The translations under genes were made by a program, and so were the position numbers. This document shows, in pieces, positions 1 through 5,002 of a stretch of DNA of 5,002 nucleotides. Below the pieces are notes generated by a model. It saw only the letters and a program-made list of their open reading frames with translations, was not told where the DNA came from and did not search any database. The stretch comes from an uncultured Synergistales bacterium. Its GTDB lineage: Bacteria > Synergistota > Synergistia > Synergistales > Aminobacteriaceae. Within the stretch, counting starts at the first letter, position 1. Each line of letters starts with the position of its first letter. The DNA lies in NCBI GenBank assembly GCA_905233515.1, contig CAJOEQ010000081.1, forward strand, positions 10,956-15,957, in the 5' to 3' direction.

Positions 1-513
1 GAGAAAGTCGGCGGCTTAAGCGATCTCAAGGGCAAAAAGATTCGTGTATCAGATGACCCAGTCATGACCGGAATGGTAAGCAATCTCGGCGCAAATCCCA
101 CTGTTGTAACTTATACAGAGCTTTACAGCGCATTACAGACCGGAGTTACTGACGGTGCCGAACAGCCAATCGCAAATTACAGATCTAACGCATTCTCAGA
201 AGTTGCACCGAACTTATTACTTGACGGCCATACACTCGGAGCAATTCAGATTATTATCGCTGACTCAGGCTGGAATAAACTCAATGACGAGCAGAGAAAT
301 TGGCTCATGGAAGCAGGAAAAGCGACTCAGGCGTTCAATGCTGAATTATCAGCCGGTGAAGAAGCAAAAGTATTAGACCTTCTCCGTAAAGACGGCGTAA
401 CAATCGTAGACGTTCCTGACAAATCAGAATGGGTAAAAGCATGTCAGCCCACTATTCAAGCAAATACAGCAAGTCAGGCCGAACTCTACAAGAAAATTGT
501 AGACATGCAATAA
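1..513 (+). CDS. dctP: TRAP transporter substrate-binding protein, DctP family (5' end outside window)
   Basis: This is the C-terminal part (170 residues, open from base 1) of a periplasmic solute-binding protein that hands an organic acid to the DctQ/DctM membrane pair encoded downstream. Visible family signatures are DLKGKKIRV (residues 8-16), LGANPT (29-34), ELYSALQTGVTDGAEQP (40-56) and a W-x-K-L segment near residues 90-93 followed by a helical EAGK stretch. Arg15 in KIRV is the conserved arginine that binds the substrate carboxylate in this family (Arg147 of SiaP, aligned from memory). The residue exactly 40 positions later, where SiaP has Asn187, is Gln55 here. The signal peptide and first lobe lie outside the window, so the substrate cannot be named. 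About half of a usual 330-residue protein is present, and it ends normally with TAA. Family assignment is very secure. Confidence 0.95.
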   Translation, partial: EKVGGLSDLKGKKIRVSDDPVMTGMVSNLGANPTVVTYTELYSALQTGVTDGAEQPIANYRSNAFSEVAPNLLLDGHTLGAIQIIIADSGWNKLNDEQRNWLMEAGKATQAFNAELSAGEEAKVLDLLRKDGVTIVDVPDKSEWVKACQPTIQANTASQAELYKKIVDMQ

Positions 514-527
514 TCTTTGAATTTTTC

Positions 528-565
528 AGCGGGAGGAGTTAATAAATTTCTCCCGTTTATTTATG
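528..565 (+). terminator. Terminator-like hairpin between dctP and dctQ (probable attenuator)
   Basis: Bases 528-540 can pair with 545-557 around a 4-base loop (AATA). The core is CGGGAG (530-535) with CTCCCG (550-555), extended by AU and GU pairs. A moderately U-rich tail (TTTATTTAT) follows. It lies 14 bp after the dctP stop and upstream of the dctQ ribosome binding site. In TRAP operons the binding protein is needed in excess over the membrane subunits, so partial termination or 3'-end protection of the dctP message here is a reasonable inference. The tail is weaker than that of the terminator after dctM, which fits read-through. Confidence 0.65.
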
Positions 566-583
566 ATAGTAATTTAATTTATC

Positions 584-606
584 AGAAGGGAATGAATAAA
601 TAATTA
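584..606 (+). promoter_or_regulatory. Distant ribosome binding site and three-codon mini-ORF before dctQ
   Basis: The only purine-rich site before dctQ is AGAAGGG at 584-590, 15 bases from the ATG at 606, longer than the usual 5-10. A nearer ATG at 592 would be read from it only as Met-Asn-Lys before TAA at 601-603, which ends 2 bases before the dctQ ATG. No usable start exists upstream of 606 in the dctQ frame because a TAA lies at 597-599. This arrangement predicts weak dctQ initiation or re-initiation after the mini-ORF; that is inference. Confidence 0.35.
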
Positions 607-1139
607 TGCGCGGATTCTTTAAAGCAATTTCATTAATAAGGCCGCTATATGACATTACGGATAAATTAGTTATGTTAATCTGCAAATTATTATTAATTGC
701 TGACATCGTGATAACTTCAATGTCTGTCGCAGGTCGTTATATCGAATGGATCCCAGATCCTGCGTGGAGTGAGCAAATGGTCTTAACATTTATGGTATAT
801 ATGGCGGTTTTGTCGGCTACACTTGCAATCCGTCGCCGTGCTCATATAAGAATGACGGCATTTGATAAATATTTACCTGAAGGACTCGTGAAATTTCTTG
901 ATTTATTAGCAGATATAGCAGTCTTTGCACTGGGTATTATTATGCTTATTTACGGCATTAAAGTATGTCAATCGCCTTTAGCAAGATTCGGACGTTATGA
1001 ATCAATTCCGACATTGAGCCGCGTTTGGATGTATTTGCCGATTCCCATTGCGGGCGGAAGTATGGCAATTTTTGAGCTTGAGCAGATTTTTATGAGACTT
1101 GAAGAAATTTTTGTACCTCAAGAAAAAGTAAATGCATAA
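606..1139 (+). CDS. dctQ: TRAP transporter small membrane subunit, DctQ family
   Basis: This 177-residue inner-membrane protein is the four-helix small permease subunit, which partners DctM and docks the binding protein. Four hydrophobic segments are seen at about residues 21-41, 58-75, 98-120 and 140-162. Between the first two is the family-typical W-S-E segment (residues 54-56), and helix 2 ends in a basic RRRAHIRM stretch (76-83) whose histidine is characteristic of DctQ proteins. Length is normal for the family. It lies between the binding-protein gene and the ankyrin/dctM pair on the same strand, so it belongs to the same operon. The start at 606 is the first possible ATG in frame, although its ribosome binding site is distant. 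The transported compound cannot be read from this subunit. Confidence 0.92.
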   Translation: MRGFFKAISLIRPLYDITDKLVMLICKLLLIADIVITSMSVAGRYIEWIPDPAWSEQMVLTFMVYMAVLSATLAIRRRAHIRMTAFDKYLPEGLVKFLDLLADIAVFALGIIMLIYGIKVCQSPLARFGRYESIPTLSRVWMYLPIPIAGGSMAIFELEQIFMRLEEIFVPQEKVNA

Positions 1140-1154
1140 CAGGAGGTTATAAAC

Positions 1155-1610
1155 ATGAAGAAATTTACTCTTTCACTCGCTGTGATTCTCGTAATTGCTT
1201 CATGTGCATATGCGAGTCCTACAAGCGATTTATTTAAAGCAGTAAAAAATGAACATTCGACTCCTCAAGACGTGCGAATTCCGATAAGACAAGGTGCAGA
1301 ATTAAATCACAGGAATAATAACGGCTGGACTCCTTTAGACTTGGCCGCAATGAATCCTAATGCAGACGTAATTTATACTTTCCTGAAGGAGGGCGATCAG
1401 GAAATCCGCATTAATATGCGCGACGAATTCGGCAACACAGCCCTAATGAAAGCAGCTTATTATAATGATAATCCCGAAGTCGTAAAAATCTTAATTGATT
1501 TTGGAGCTGATGTTAATATCCAGAACGACAACGGACAGACAGCTCTTGATTTCGCAAGAAATGAAGAAATAAAGCAAATAATTCTTGATACAGCAGGTGA
1601 AGGTGAATAA
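1155..1610 (+). CDS. Small exported ankyrin-repeat protein inside the TRAP operon
   Basis: This 151-residue protein has an N-terminal export signal: MKK, a hydrophobic core at residues 4-16, and a likely cut after AYA (residue 20). The sequence V-I-A-S-C ending at Cys17 also fits a lipobox, so it may instead be a lipoprotein. The rest is three recognisable ankyrin repeats at about 56-88 (GWTPLDLAA), 92-122 (GNTALMKAAYY, ending IDFGADVNI) and 126-148 (GQTALDFAR), with a degenerate one possible at 21-52. Ankyrin repeats bind other proteins. The start has a near-perfect AGGAGG site at 1141-1146 and follows the dctQ stop by 15 bp; dctM begins 1 bp after its stop. Co-transcription with the transporter is therefore almost certain. 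A periplasmic partner, perhaps the binding protein or the Q/M complex, is inference only. Confidence 0.85.
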   Translation: MKKFTLSLAVILVIASCAYASPTSDLFKAVKNEHSTPQDVRIPIRQGAELNHRNNNGWTPLDLAAMNPNADVIYTFLKEGDQEIRINMRDEFGNTALMKAAYYNDNPEVVKILIDFGADVNIQNDNGQTALDFARNEEIKQIILDTAGEGE

Positions 1611-1611
1611 A

Positions 1612-2913
1612 ATGAGTCCTGAAGATATTTCGACATTAGTATTACTAGGAACGTTTTTTGCGATGATTTTATTGCGTTTTCCGATTGCTTATGCTGTTGG
1701 ACTCTCGACAGTATTTTGTTTAATTTCGCAGGGTCAGGCACTTGTTACACTTCCTCAGCAAATGGTAAAAGGCATATGGTCATTTAGTTTAATGGCAGTC
1801 CCATTTTTCATTACAATGGGCGTATTAATGGGCACGGGGGGAATTTCTGACAAGTTAATTGCGCTTGCTAATTCCCTAGTCGGCTGGATGCGCGGCGGTC
1901 TTGCAATGGTCAATATCGTAGCGTCTTACTTTTTCGGGGGGATTTCCGGCTCGGCTTCAGCAGATACGGCATCACTCGGTTCGATTTTGATTCCCATGAT
2001 GGTAGATCAGGGCTATGACGCTGATTTCTCAACAGCAGTTACTATTACATCATCATGTGAGGGCTTATTAGTTCCTCCGAGTCATAACATGGTAATTTAC
2101 GCTACAACAGCGAGCGGGATTTCAGTAGGTGCGCTTTTCATGGCCGGATATATTCCCGGAGCTATTCTTGCGCTCTCGTTAATGATTGGATCTTATATTA
2201 TTTCAGTCAAGAGAAATTATCCAAAGGGTAAGCCGTTCAGTTTTTCATTTTTCCTGAAGGAGTTAGCGTCTTCTTTCTGGGCATTAGCGGCGGTCTTAAT
2301 AGTCGTTGTTGGAGTCGTCGGCGGAGTCTTCACAGCAACTGAATCAGCAGCAATTGCAGTTGTATATTCTCTCATAGTGTCAGTATTTATTTATCACGGC
2401 TTAACATGGAAAGGCGTATGGAAGGCATTAGACACTTGTATAGAGACTCTTGCGATCGTTTTAATTCTTATTTCAACGTCGGCGGCGTTCGGTTATTGCT
2501 TGACGACTTTGCACGTGCCACTCAAAGCAGCAAATTTAATTAAGAGTGTATCAGACAACCCGATTATAATTGCTTTAATGCTGAATGCGATTTTATTAAT
2601 TCTCGGCTGTATTATGGACATGGCACCGATTATCTTAATAGCCACGCCGATTTTATTACCAGTTGCACAATCAATCGGAATCAGCGCGATTCAGTTCGGT
2701 ATCATGGTAATTCTTAACTGCGGTATAGGCTTATTAACACCTCCGGTCGGTTCGGTCTTGTTTATAGGTTCAGCGGTTGCAAAATTGCCGATGGAGAAAG
2801 TCGTAAAAGCTACTCTCCCGTTCTATCTTTGCATGTTAATTACACTATTATTGCTAACGTTTATTCCTGCAATAAGTTTGTGGCTTCCTGCTTTATTCGG
2901 TTATGCAGTATAA
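1612..2913 (+). CDS. dctM: TRAP transporter large membrane subunit, DctM family
   Basis: This 433-residue multi-helix protein is the ion-coupled transport channel of the TRAP system. Family landmarks are RFPIAYAVGLS (22-32), the first hairpin region SGSASADTASLGSILIP (112-128), LLVPPS (152-157), the second-half counterpart TATESAA (241-247), MDMAPI (335-340) and LLTPPVG (374-380). The two halves show the internal repeat expected of these inverted-repeat transporters. I chose ATG 1612: it is preceded at 6 bases by AAGGTG (1600-1605), begins 1 bp after the ankyrin stop, and gives the usual family length. A TTG at 1585 in the same frame would add nine residues and overlap the ankyrin gene by 26 bp. 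It works with the upstream P and Q subunits; substrate unknown. Confidence 0.95.
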   Translation: MSPEDISTLVLLGTFFAMILLRFPIAYAVGLSTVFCLISQGQALVTLPQQMVKGIWSFSLMAVPFFITMGVLMGTGGISDKLIALANSLVGWMRGGLAMVNIVASYFFGGISGSASADTASLGSILIPMMVDQGYDADFSTAVTITSSCEGLLVPPSHNMVIYATTASGISVGALFMAGYIPGAILALSLMIGSYIISVKRNYPKGKPFSFSFFLKELASSFWALAAVLIVVVGVVGGVFTATESAAIAVVYSLIVSVFIYHGLTWKGVWKALDTCIETLAIVLILISTSAAFGYCLTTLHVPLKAANLIKSVSDNPIIIALMLNAILLILGCIMDMAPIILIATPILLPVAQSIGISAIQFGIMVILNCGIGLLTPPVGSVLFIGSAVAKLPMEKVVKATLPFYLCMLITLLLLTFIPAISLWLPALFGYAV

Positions 2914-2944
2914 AGTGTAGAGAAAAAATTAAAAAATTTATGCG

Positions 2945-2990
2945 TCCCTTCTGTGAATTATTTGCAGGAGGGATTATTTTATTATTTTTT
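2945..2990 (+). terminator. Intrinsic terminator of the TRAP operon
   Basis: Bases 2945-2957 pair with 2961-2973 (TCCCTTCTG against CAGGAGGGA with one GU pair, plus weaker pairs up to a 3-base loop). A T-rich run follows, ending in six T's at 2985-2990. It lies 31 bp after the dctM stop and separates the transporter operon from the sugar-transferase unit. Confidence 0.88.
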
Positions 2991-3052
2991 TGCGAGTAAA
3001 TATGTTAGAATTCAAGAAATTATTTTATCGCGTGAAATATAATAAAAATTTA

Positions 3053-3093
3053 CAAGAAAGGAGCTTGACAAGATTCTCATGATTTTGTATAAT
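3053..3093 (+). promoter_or_regulatory. Consensus sigma70-type promoter before the sugar transferase
   Basis: TTGACA at 3065-3070 and TATAAT at 3088-3093 are both perfect hexamers with the ideal 17-bp spacer. Transcription would start near 3100, inside the heptad repeat. The block CAAGAAAGG directly upstream (3053-3061) recurs before the promoter at 4601. A second TATAAT at 3038-3043 has no good -35 box but could give a longer transcript carrying AAAGGAG (3057-3063) and the ATG at 3079. Confidence 0.85.
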
Positions 3094-3124
3094 CGCACAT
3101 CGCACATCGCACATCGCACATCGC
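3092..3124 (+). repeat. Tandem 7-bp repeat (ATCGCAC) overlapping the -10 box and start site
   Basis: Four full copies of ATCGCAC plus a partial ATCGC run without mismatch; ATCG occurs at 3092, 3099, 3106, 3113 and 3120. The first copy begins at the second-last base of the TATAAT box, so the predicted start site and first 20 or so transcribed bases are repeat. Seven is not a multiple of three, so any change in copy number shifts a reading frame passing through. The same design with a different heptad occurs at 4628. Confidence 0.95.
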
Positions 3125-3192
3125 CTTAATTATTCTCTTTTACGGGTAATATTTTCAGTAATACAAATTATTCTTGATATATATTTATATAA

Positions 3193-3208
3193 TCTCATTT
3201 TCTCATTT
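3193..3208 (+). repeat. Two perfect tandem copies of TCTCATTT just before ATG 3209
   Basis: TCTCATTT occurs at 3193-3200 and again at 3201-3208, ending one base before the transferase ATG. The first copy begins on the last T of another TATAAT (3188-3193), which has no convincing -35 box. The region shows no clear ribosome binding site for ATG 3209. Confidence 0.8.
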
Positions 3209-4504
3209 ATGTATGATATAAAAATTTCTTTTGAAGTAAAAGCCTTCTTAACTGGCACAATGACAGCATTTTTCTTGTTTGAGTCATTATATTTTTTCAG
3301 GCTTTGGACATTCTGGGACGAAATAAAAGCTGCTTTGCGTTCGGGGTTGTCTATATTGCTTGTGAGCGTGTTATTTCTCTATACTAGCAAAATAAAAATG
3401 TCTTTACTTGCACTAATTATCGGGATTGCTGTATTTATTCCGGTGAGTTTAGCGGCTCGATATATTTTCAGACGAGTATTATTTGCTCTGGGACTTCTCA
3501 AAACAAACGTAATAATTCTCGGAGCTGGTAAGGCCGGTGAACTTTTTGCACAAAATATAATTTCGTCGCCTTTCATAGCTCGTAAAGTTCTGGGATTTCT
3601 CGACGATGACGACTCAAAACAAGATAATTTTATTGCGGGCGTGCCAGTTCTCGGCAAATTAAAAGATTTTGAGCAAATTCAATCGCAAATTAACGCAGAT
3701 GAGGCAATAATAGCAATTCCTACAGCATCAAGAAAGACTCTAGCTGATATATTAAACATTGTAGAAGAGAACGTGCGAAGAGTCTTATATATTCCTGATA
3801 TGTATATGCTTACGACTTATTCGGCACAAATTCGAAATATTGACGGACTCCCCGTTATATCGGCCTCACAGGGCTTATTAAATCCTGTAAATCGCTTCAT
3901 AAAAAATATAGTTGATTATATAGGGGGCTTTACTGCGTTAATTCTTTTTTCGCCTTTGATGATCTATTCAGCTTATAAAATAAAACGTGAAGACAAAGGC
4001 AATATTTTATTTAAGCATAAACGAGTCGGAAGGAACTTAAGGCCGTTTTACTTGTATAAATTCCGCACAATGATACCAAATGCCGAGCAGGTTTTACAGG
4101 AAATGATGAGAGATGAGAAATTGCGCGATGAGTTTCAGCAGGCTTTCAAATTCAAGAATGATCCGCGAGTCACTGAATTCGGGAAATTTTTACGCCGCAC
4201 GAGTCTTGACGAATTACCGCAAATTTTTAACGTTTTGCGCGGAGAAATGAGTCTAACCGGCCCCCGCCCGATTGTTCAGAAAGAAATCAAATTATATTAC
4301 GGTTATAAGACAGCACGGCAAATTTTTCACGTTAAGCCCGGCATGACAGGATTTTGGCAGGTCAGCGGCCGCAATGATGTCAAGAATTATGATGAGCGAA
4401 TAACTTACGATTTATATTATATTCATAACTGGTCGATTTGGCTTGATATTATAATTTTATTGCGTACAGTTCGGGCAGTCCTGCGAGGTACAGGAGCTTA
4501 TTAG
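3209..4504 (+). CDS. Membrane polyprenyl-phosphate sugar-1-phosphate transferase (WbaP/WcaJ type)
   Basis: This enzyme moves a sugar-1-phosphate from a nucleotide sugar to undecaprenyl phosphate, the first step of exopolysaccharide, capsule or O-antigen synthesis at the inner membrane. From ATG 3209 it has 431 residues. It shows hydrophobic N-terminal helices (about 12-30, 45-60, 65-82), a Rossmann-like domain with GAGKAG (105-110), and a catalytic domain (about 228-431) with a membrane segment at 236-256. Catalytic-domain motifs are [21 protein letters not shown] (268-288), the Asp-Glu pair D334-E335 in [16 protein letters not shown] (349-354), [13 protein letters not shown] (376-388) and a terminal hydrophobic segment near 408-418. 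The family usually has about 460-480 residues and one more N-terminal helix, so the start may lie upstream (see 3083-3208). It has its own promoter and terminator. The sugar (galactose, glucose or other) cannot be decided. Confidence 0.93.
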   Translation: MYDIKISFEVKAFLTGTMTAFFLFESLYFFRLWTFWDEIKAALRSGLSILLVSVLFLYTSKIKMSLLALIIGIAVFIPVSLAARYIFRRVLFALGLLKTNVIILGAGKAGELFAQNIISSPFIARKVLGFLDDDDSKQDNFIAGVPVLGKLKDFEQIQSQINADEAIIAIPTASRKTLADILNIVEENVRRVLYIPDMYMLTTYSAQIRNIDGLPVISASQGLLNPVNRFIKNIVDYIGGFTALILFSPLMIYSAYKIKREDKGNILFKHKRVGRNLRPFYLYKFRTMIPNAEQVLQEMMRDEKLRDEFQQAFKFKNDPRVTEFGKFLRRTSLDELPQIFNVLRGEMSLTGPRPIVQKEIKLYYGYKTARQIFHVKPGMTGFWQVSGRNDVKNYDERITYDLYYIHNWSIWLDIIILLRTVRAVLRGTGAY

Positions 4505-4510
4505 AGTCCC

Positions 4511-4549
4511 TTCTCTTCTGTGAGCTAATCTCAGGAGAGAAAATTTTTT
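4511..4549 (+). terminator. Intrinsic terminator after the sugar transferase
   Basis: TTCTCTTC (4511-4518) pairs with GGAGAGAA (4534-4541), and TGAG (4521-4524) with CTCA (4530-4533) around a 5-base loop. A 2-base bulge lies between the two helices. Six T's follow at 4544-4549. The hairpin starts 6 bp after the stop codon, so the transferase gene appears to be a single-gene unit. Confidence 0.85.
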
Positions 4550-4589
4550 ATATCATGATATAATTCTTGCATAAATAAAATATTTTCAG

Positions 4590-4629
4590 CAAGAAAGGGC
4601 TTGACAAAGTAAATGTTAGTCAGTAAAAT
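4590..4629 (+). promoter_or_regulatory. Sigma70-type promoter before the last gene, same design as at 3065
   Basis: TTGACA at 4601-4606, a 17-bp spacer, and TAAAAT at 4624-4629 (five of six consensus bases). The upstream block CAAGAAAGG (4590-4598) and the extended GCTTGACAA match the promoter at 3065 almost exactly. Transcription should begin near 4636, inside the heptad repeat, giving a leader of about 105 bases. Confidence 0.8.
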
Positions 4630-4650
4630 CGGTTATCGGTTATCGGTAAT
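4628..4650 (+). repeat. Tandem 7-bp repeat (ATCGGTT) overlapping the -10 box and start site
   Basis: Two perfect copies of ATCGGTT are followed by ATCGGTA and AT; ATCG occurs at 4628, 4635 and 4642. As at 3092, the first copy starts on the second-last base of the -10 hexamer. Only the three bases after ATCG differ between the two loci (GTT here, CAC there). Confidence 0.9.
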
Positions 4651-4741
4651 TTATACGCTTTAATCATTTCGCAAAACTTTTCACAAGTAAATTCACTCGG
4701 AGTTTTTTGTCCGTCTGAGTCTCTCAAGGGGGCATAAGCTC

Positions 4742-5002
4742 ATGAAAAAAAATTTATTAATCGGCGCAATTACAACTTATATTTGGGAAGATGTTGCACC
4801 GTTCTTCAACTCTTATGTCCGTGCAGGCTTTGAAAATTGCGATTGCGTTATGTTCGTTGCTAATATGTCAGCAAAAACTATAGAGAAAATCAAATCCTGC
4901 GGAGTAACTATATATCAGATCCCTGAACGCTATAACGGAAAATGTATAAACGATTACAGATGGGAAATATATGCAGATTTCTTGAAAGATAAGCGCGAAA
5001 AT
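4742..5002 (+). CDS. Probable glycosyltransferase-like or capsule-related protein (3' end outside window)
   Basis: Eighty-seven residues are visible before the window ends, with no stop. The start ATG has an AAGGGGG site (4726-4732) at 9 bases. The protein opens MKKNLLIGAITTY, then W-E-D-V-A-P-F-F-N-S-Y, a Cys-rich GFENCDCVMFVANM segment (29-42), KSCGVTIYQIPERY (51-64) and a W-containing helix near residue 72. A beta strand at the very N-terminus without a signal peptide, an alternating strand/helix pattern and 'sum of moves toward a second strand' spacing suggest a cytoplasmic nucleotide-sugar-type fold. I recall similar openings in uncharacterised polysaccharide-synthesis proteins, but no catalytic motif (such as DxD) is reached here. 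The neighbouring sugar transferase and shared promoter type support a surface-glycan role. Function is tentative; the coding call is firm. Confidence 0.75.
   Translation, partial: MKKNLLIGAITTYIWEDVAPFFNSYVRAGFENCDCVMFVANMSAKTIEKIKSCGVTIYQIPERYNGKCINDYRWEIYADFLKDKREN

Larger units (their letters stand above)
3083..3208 (+). other. Open, hydrophobic reading frame ahead of the transferase ATG (possible missing N-terminus)
   Basis: The transferase frame stays open upstream of ATG 3209 back to a TGA at 3080-3082. From about 3125 it encodes LNYSLLRVIFSV, then IQIILDIYLYNLIFSF directly before the ATG-encoded Met. This resembles the first membrane helix, with its conserved Asp, that usually opens WbaP/WcaJ-type proteins. 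No ATG, GTG or TTG codon lies in this frame between 3083 and 3208. Translation would therefore need a rare start (ATA/ATT), a different heptad number that joins ATG 3079 in frame, or the true start is 3209 and the likeness is chance. Confidence 0.5.

Noticed and set aside
155..376. Plus-strand ORF of 73 codons inside dctP
   Set aside because: It overlaps a clearly coding dctP frame with strong family motifs and has no protein-like features of its own.
1460..1741. Minus-strand ORF of 93 codons
   Set aside because: It runs antisense across the ankyrin and dctM genes, has no ribosome binding site, and no recognisable protein features.
3092..3124. CRISPR-like array
   Set aside because: The units are 7 bp with no spacers between them, so this is a simple tandem repeat.
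2914..3208. Insertion sequence, tRNA or other RNA gene in the gap after dctM
   Set aside because: No inverted-repeat ends, transposase, cloverleaf or CCA signal is visible; the gap is accounted for by the terminator, promoter, repeats and possible N-terminal coding sequence.
3379..3657. Minus-strand ORF of 92 codons
   Set aside because: It lies wholly antisense to the Rossmann-domain region of the sugar transferase and looks like a shadow frame.
4613..4663. Small ORF of 16 codons starting upstream of the second heptad array
   Set aside because: The ATG lies between the -35 and -10 boxes, so it is not on the predicted transcript, and the frame stops at 4661-4663 well before the gene at 4742. 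The equal length to the 16-codon ORF at 3079 is probably chance.
4695..4720. Riboswitch or regulatory hairpin in the leader of the last gene
   Set aside because: ACTC/GAGT and GGA/TCC can pair only with a 4-base bulge and a T-rich loop; no known riboswitch class is recognisable.

Overview
The window is about 5 kb of AT-rich bacterial DNA with short intergenic gaps, all genes on the + strand. It holds the end of a TRAP (tripartite ATP-independent periplasmic) transporter operon followed by two separately transcribed genes for cell-surface polysaccharide. A TRAP system, secreted and membrane proteins, perfect sigma70-type promoters and moderate-to-low GC would fit a diderm gut or anaerobic bacterium. 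Synergistota is my best guess from style alone; no marker gene in the window proves it.

Region 1 (1-2913): the 3' part of the substrate-binding protein gene (dctP type), a 92-bp gap with a terminator-like hairpin, the small membrane subunit (dctQ type), a small secreted ankyrin-repeat protein, and the large membrane subunit (dctM type). The ankyrin gene sits inside the operon: it follows dctQ by 15 bp with a strong ribosome binding site, and dctM starts 1 bp after its stop. P captures an acidic substrate in the periplasm and Q plus M carry it through the inner membrane using an ion gradient. The ankyrin protein is an exported accessory of unknown role. A strong intrinsic terminator closes the operon at about 2945-2990.

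Region 2 (2914-4550): an intergenic region with a perfect promoter (TTGACA, 17 bp, TATAAT), a tandem 7-bp repeat starting inside the -10 box, and a membrane-bound polyprenyl-phosphate sugar-1-phosphate transferase (WbaP/WcaJ type), then its own terminator. This enzyme would start assembly of a surface glycan on the lipid carrier. Its first ATG (3209) falls after an open, hydrophobic stretch that looks like the family's first membrane helix, so the N-terminus is in doubt.

Region 3 (4551-5002): a second promoter of the same design (TTGACA, 17 bp, TAAAAT), again followed by a different tandem 7-bp repeat in exactly the same register, then a gene cut by the window end that looks like a glycosyltransferase-type or capsule-related protein.

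The most unusual signal is the pair of heptad repeats. Both follow the scheme ATCG plus three locus-specific bases (CAC at one, GTT at the other), and both begin at the same base of the -10 hexamer. This suggests a general promoter-linked repeat system upstream of surface-glycan genes, with possible copy-number variation. At the first locus a one-repeat change would also fuse an upstream ATG in frame to the transferase.
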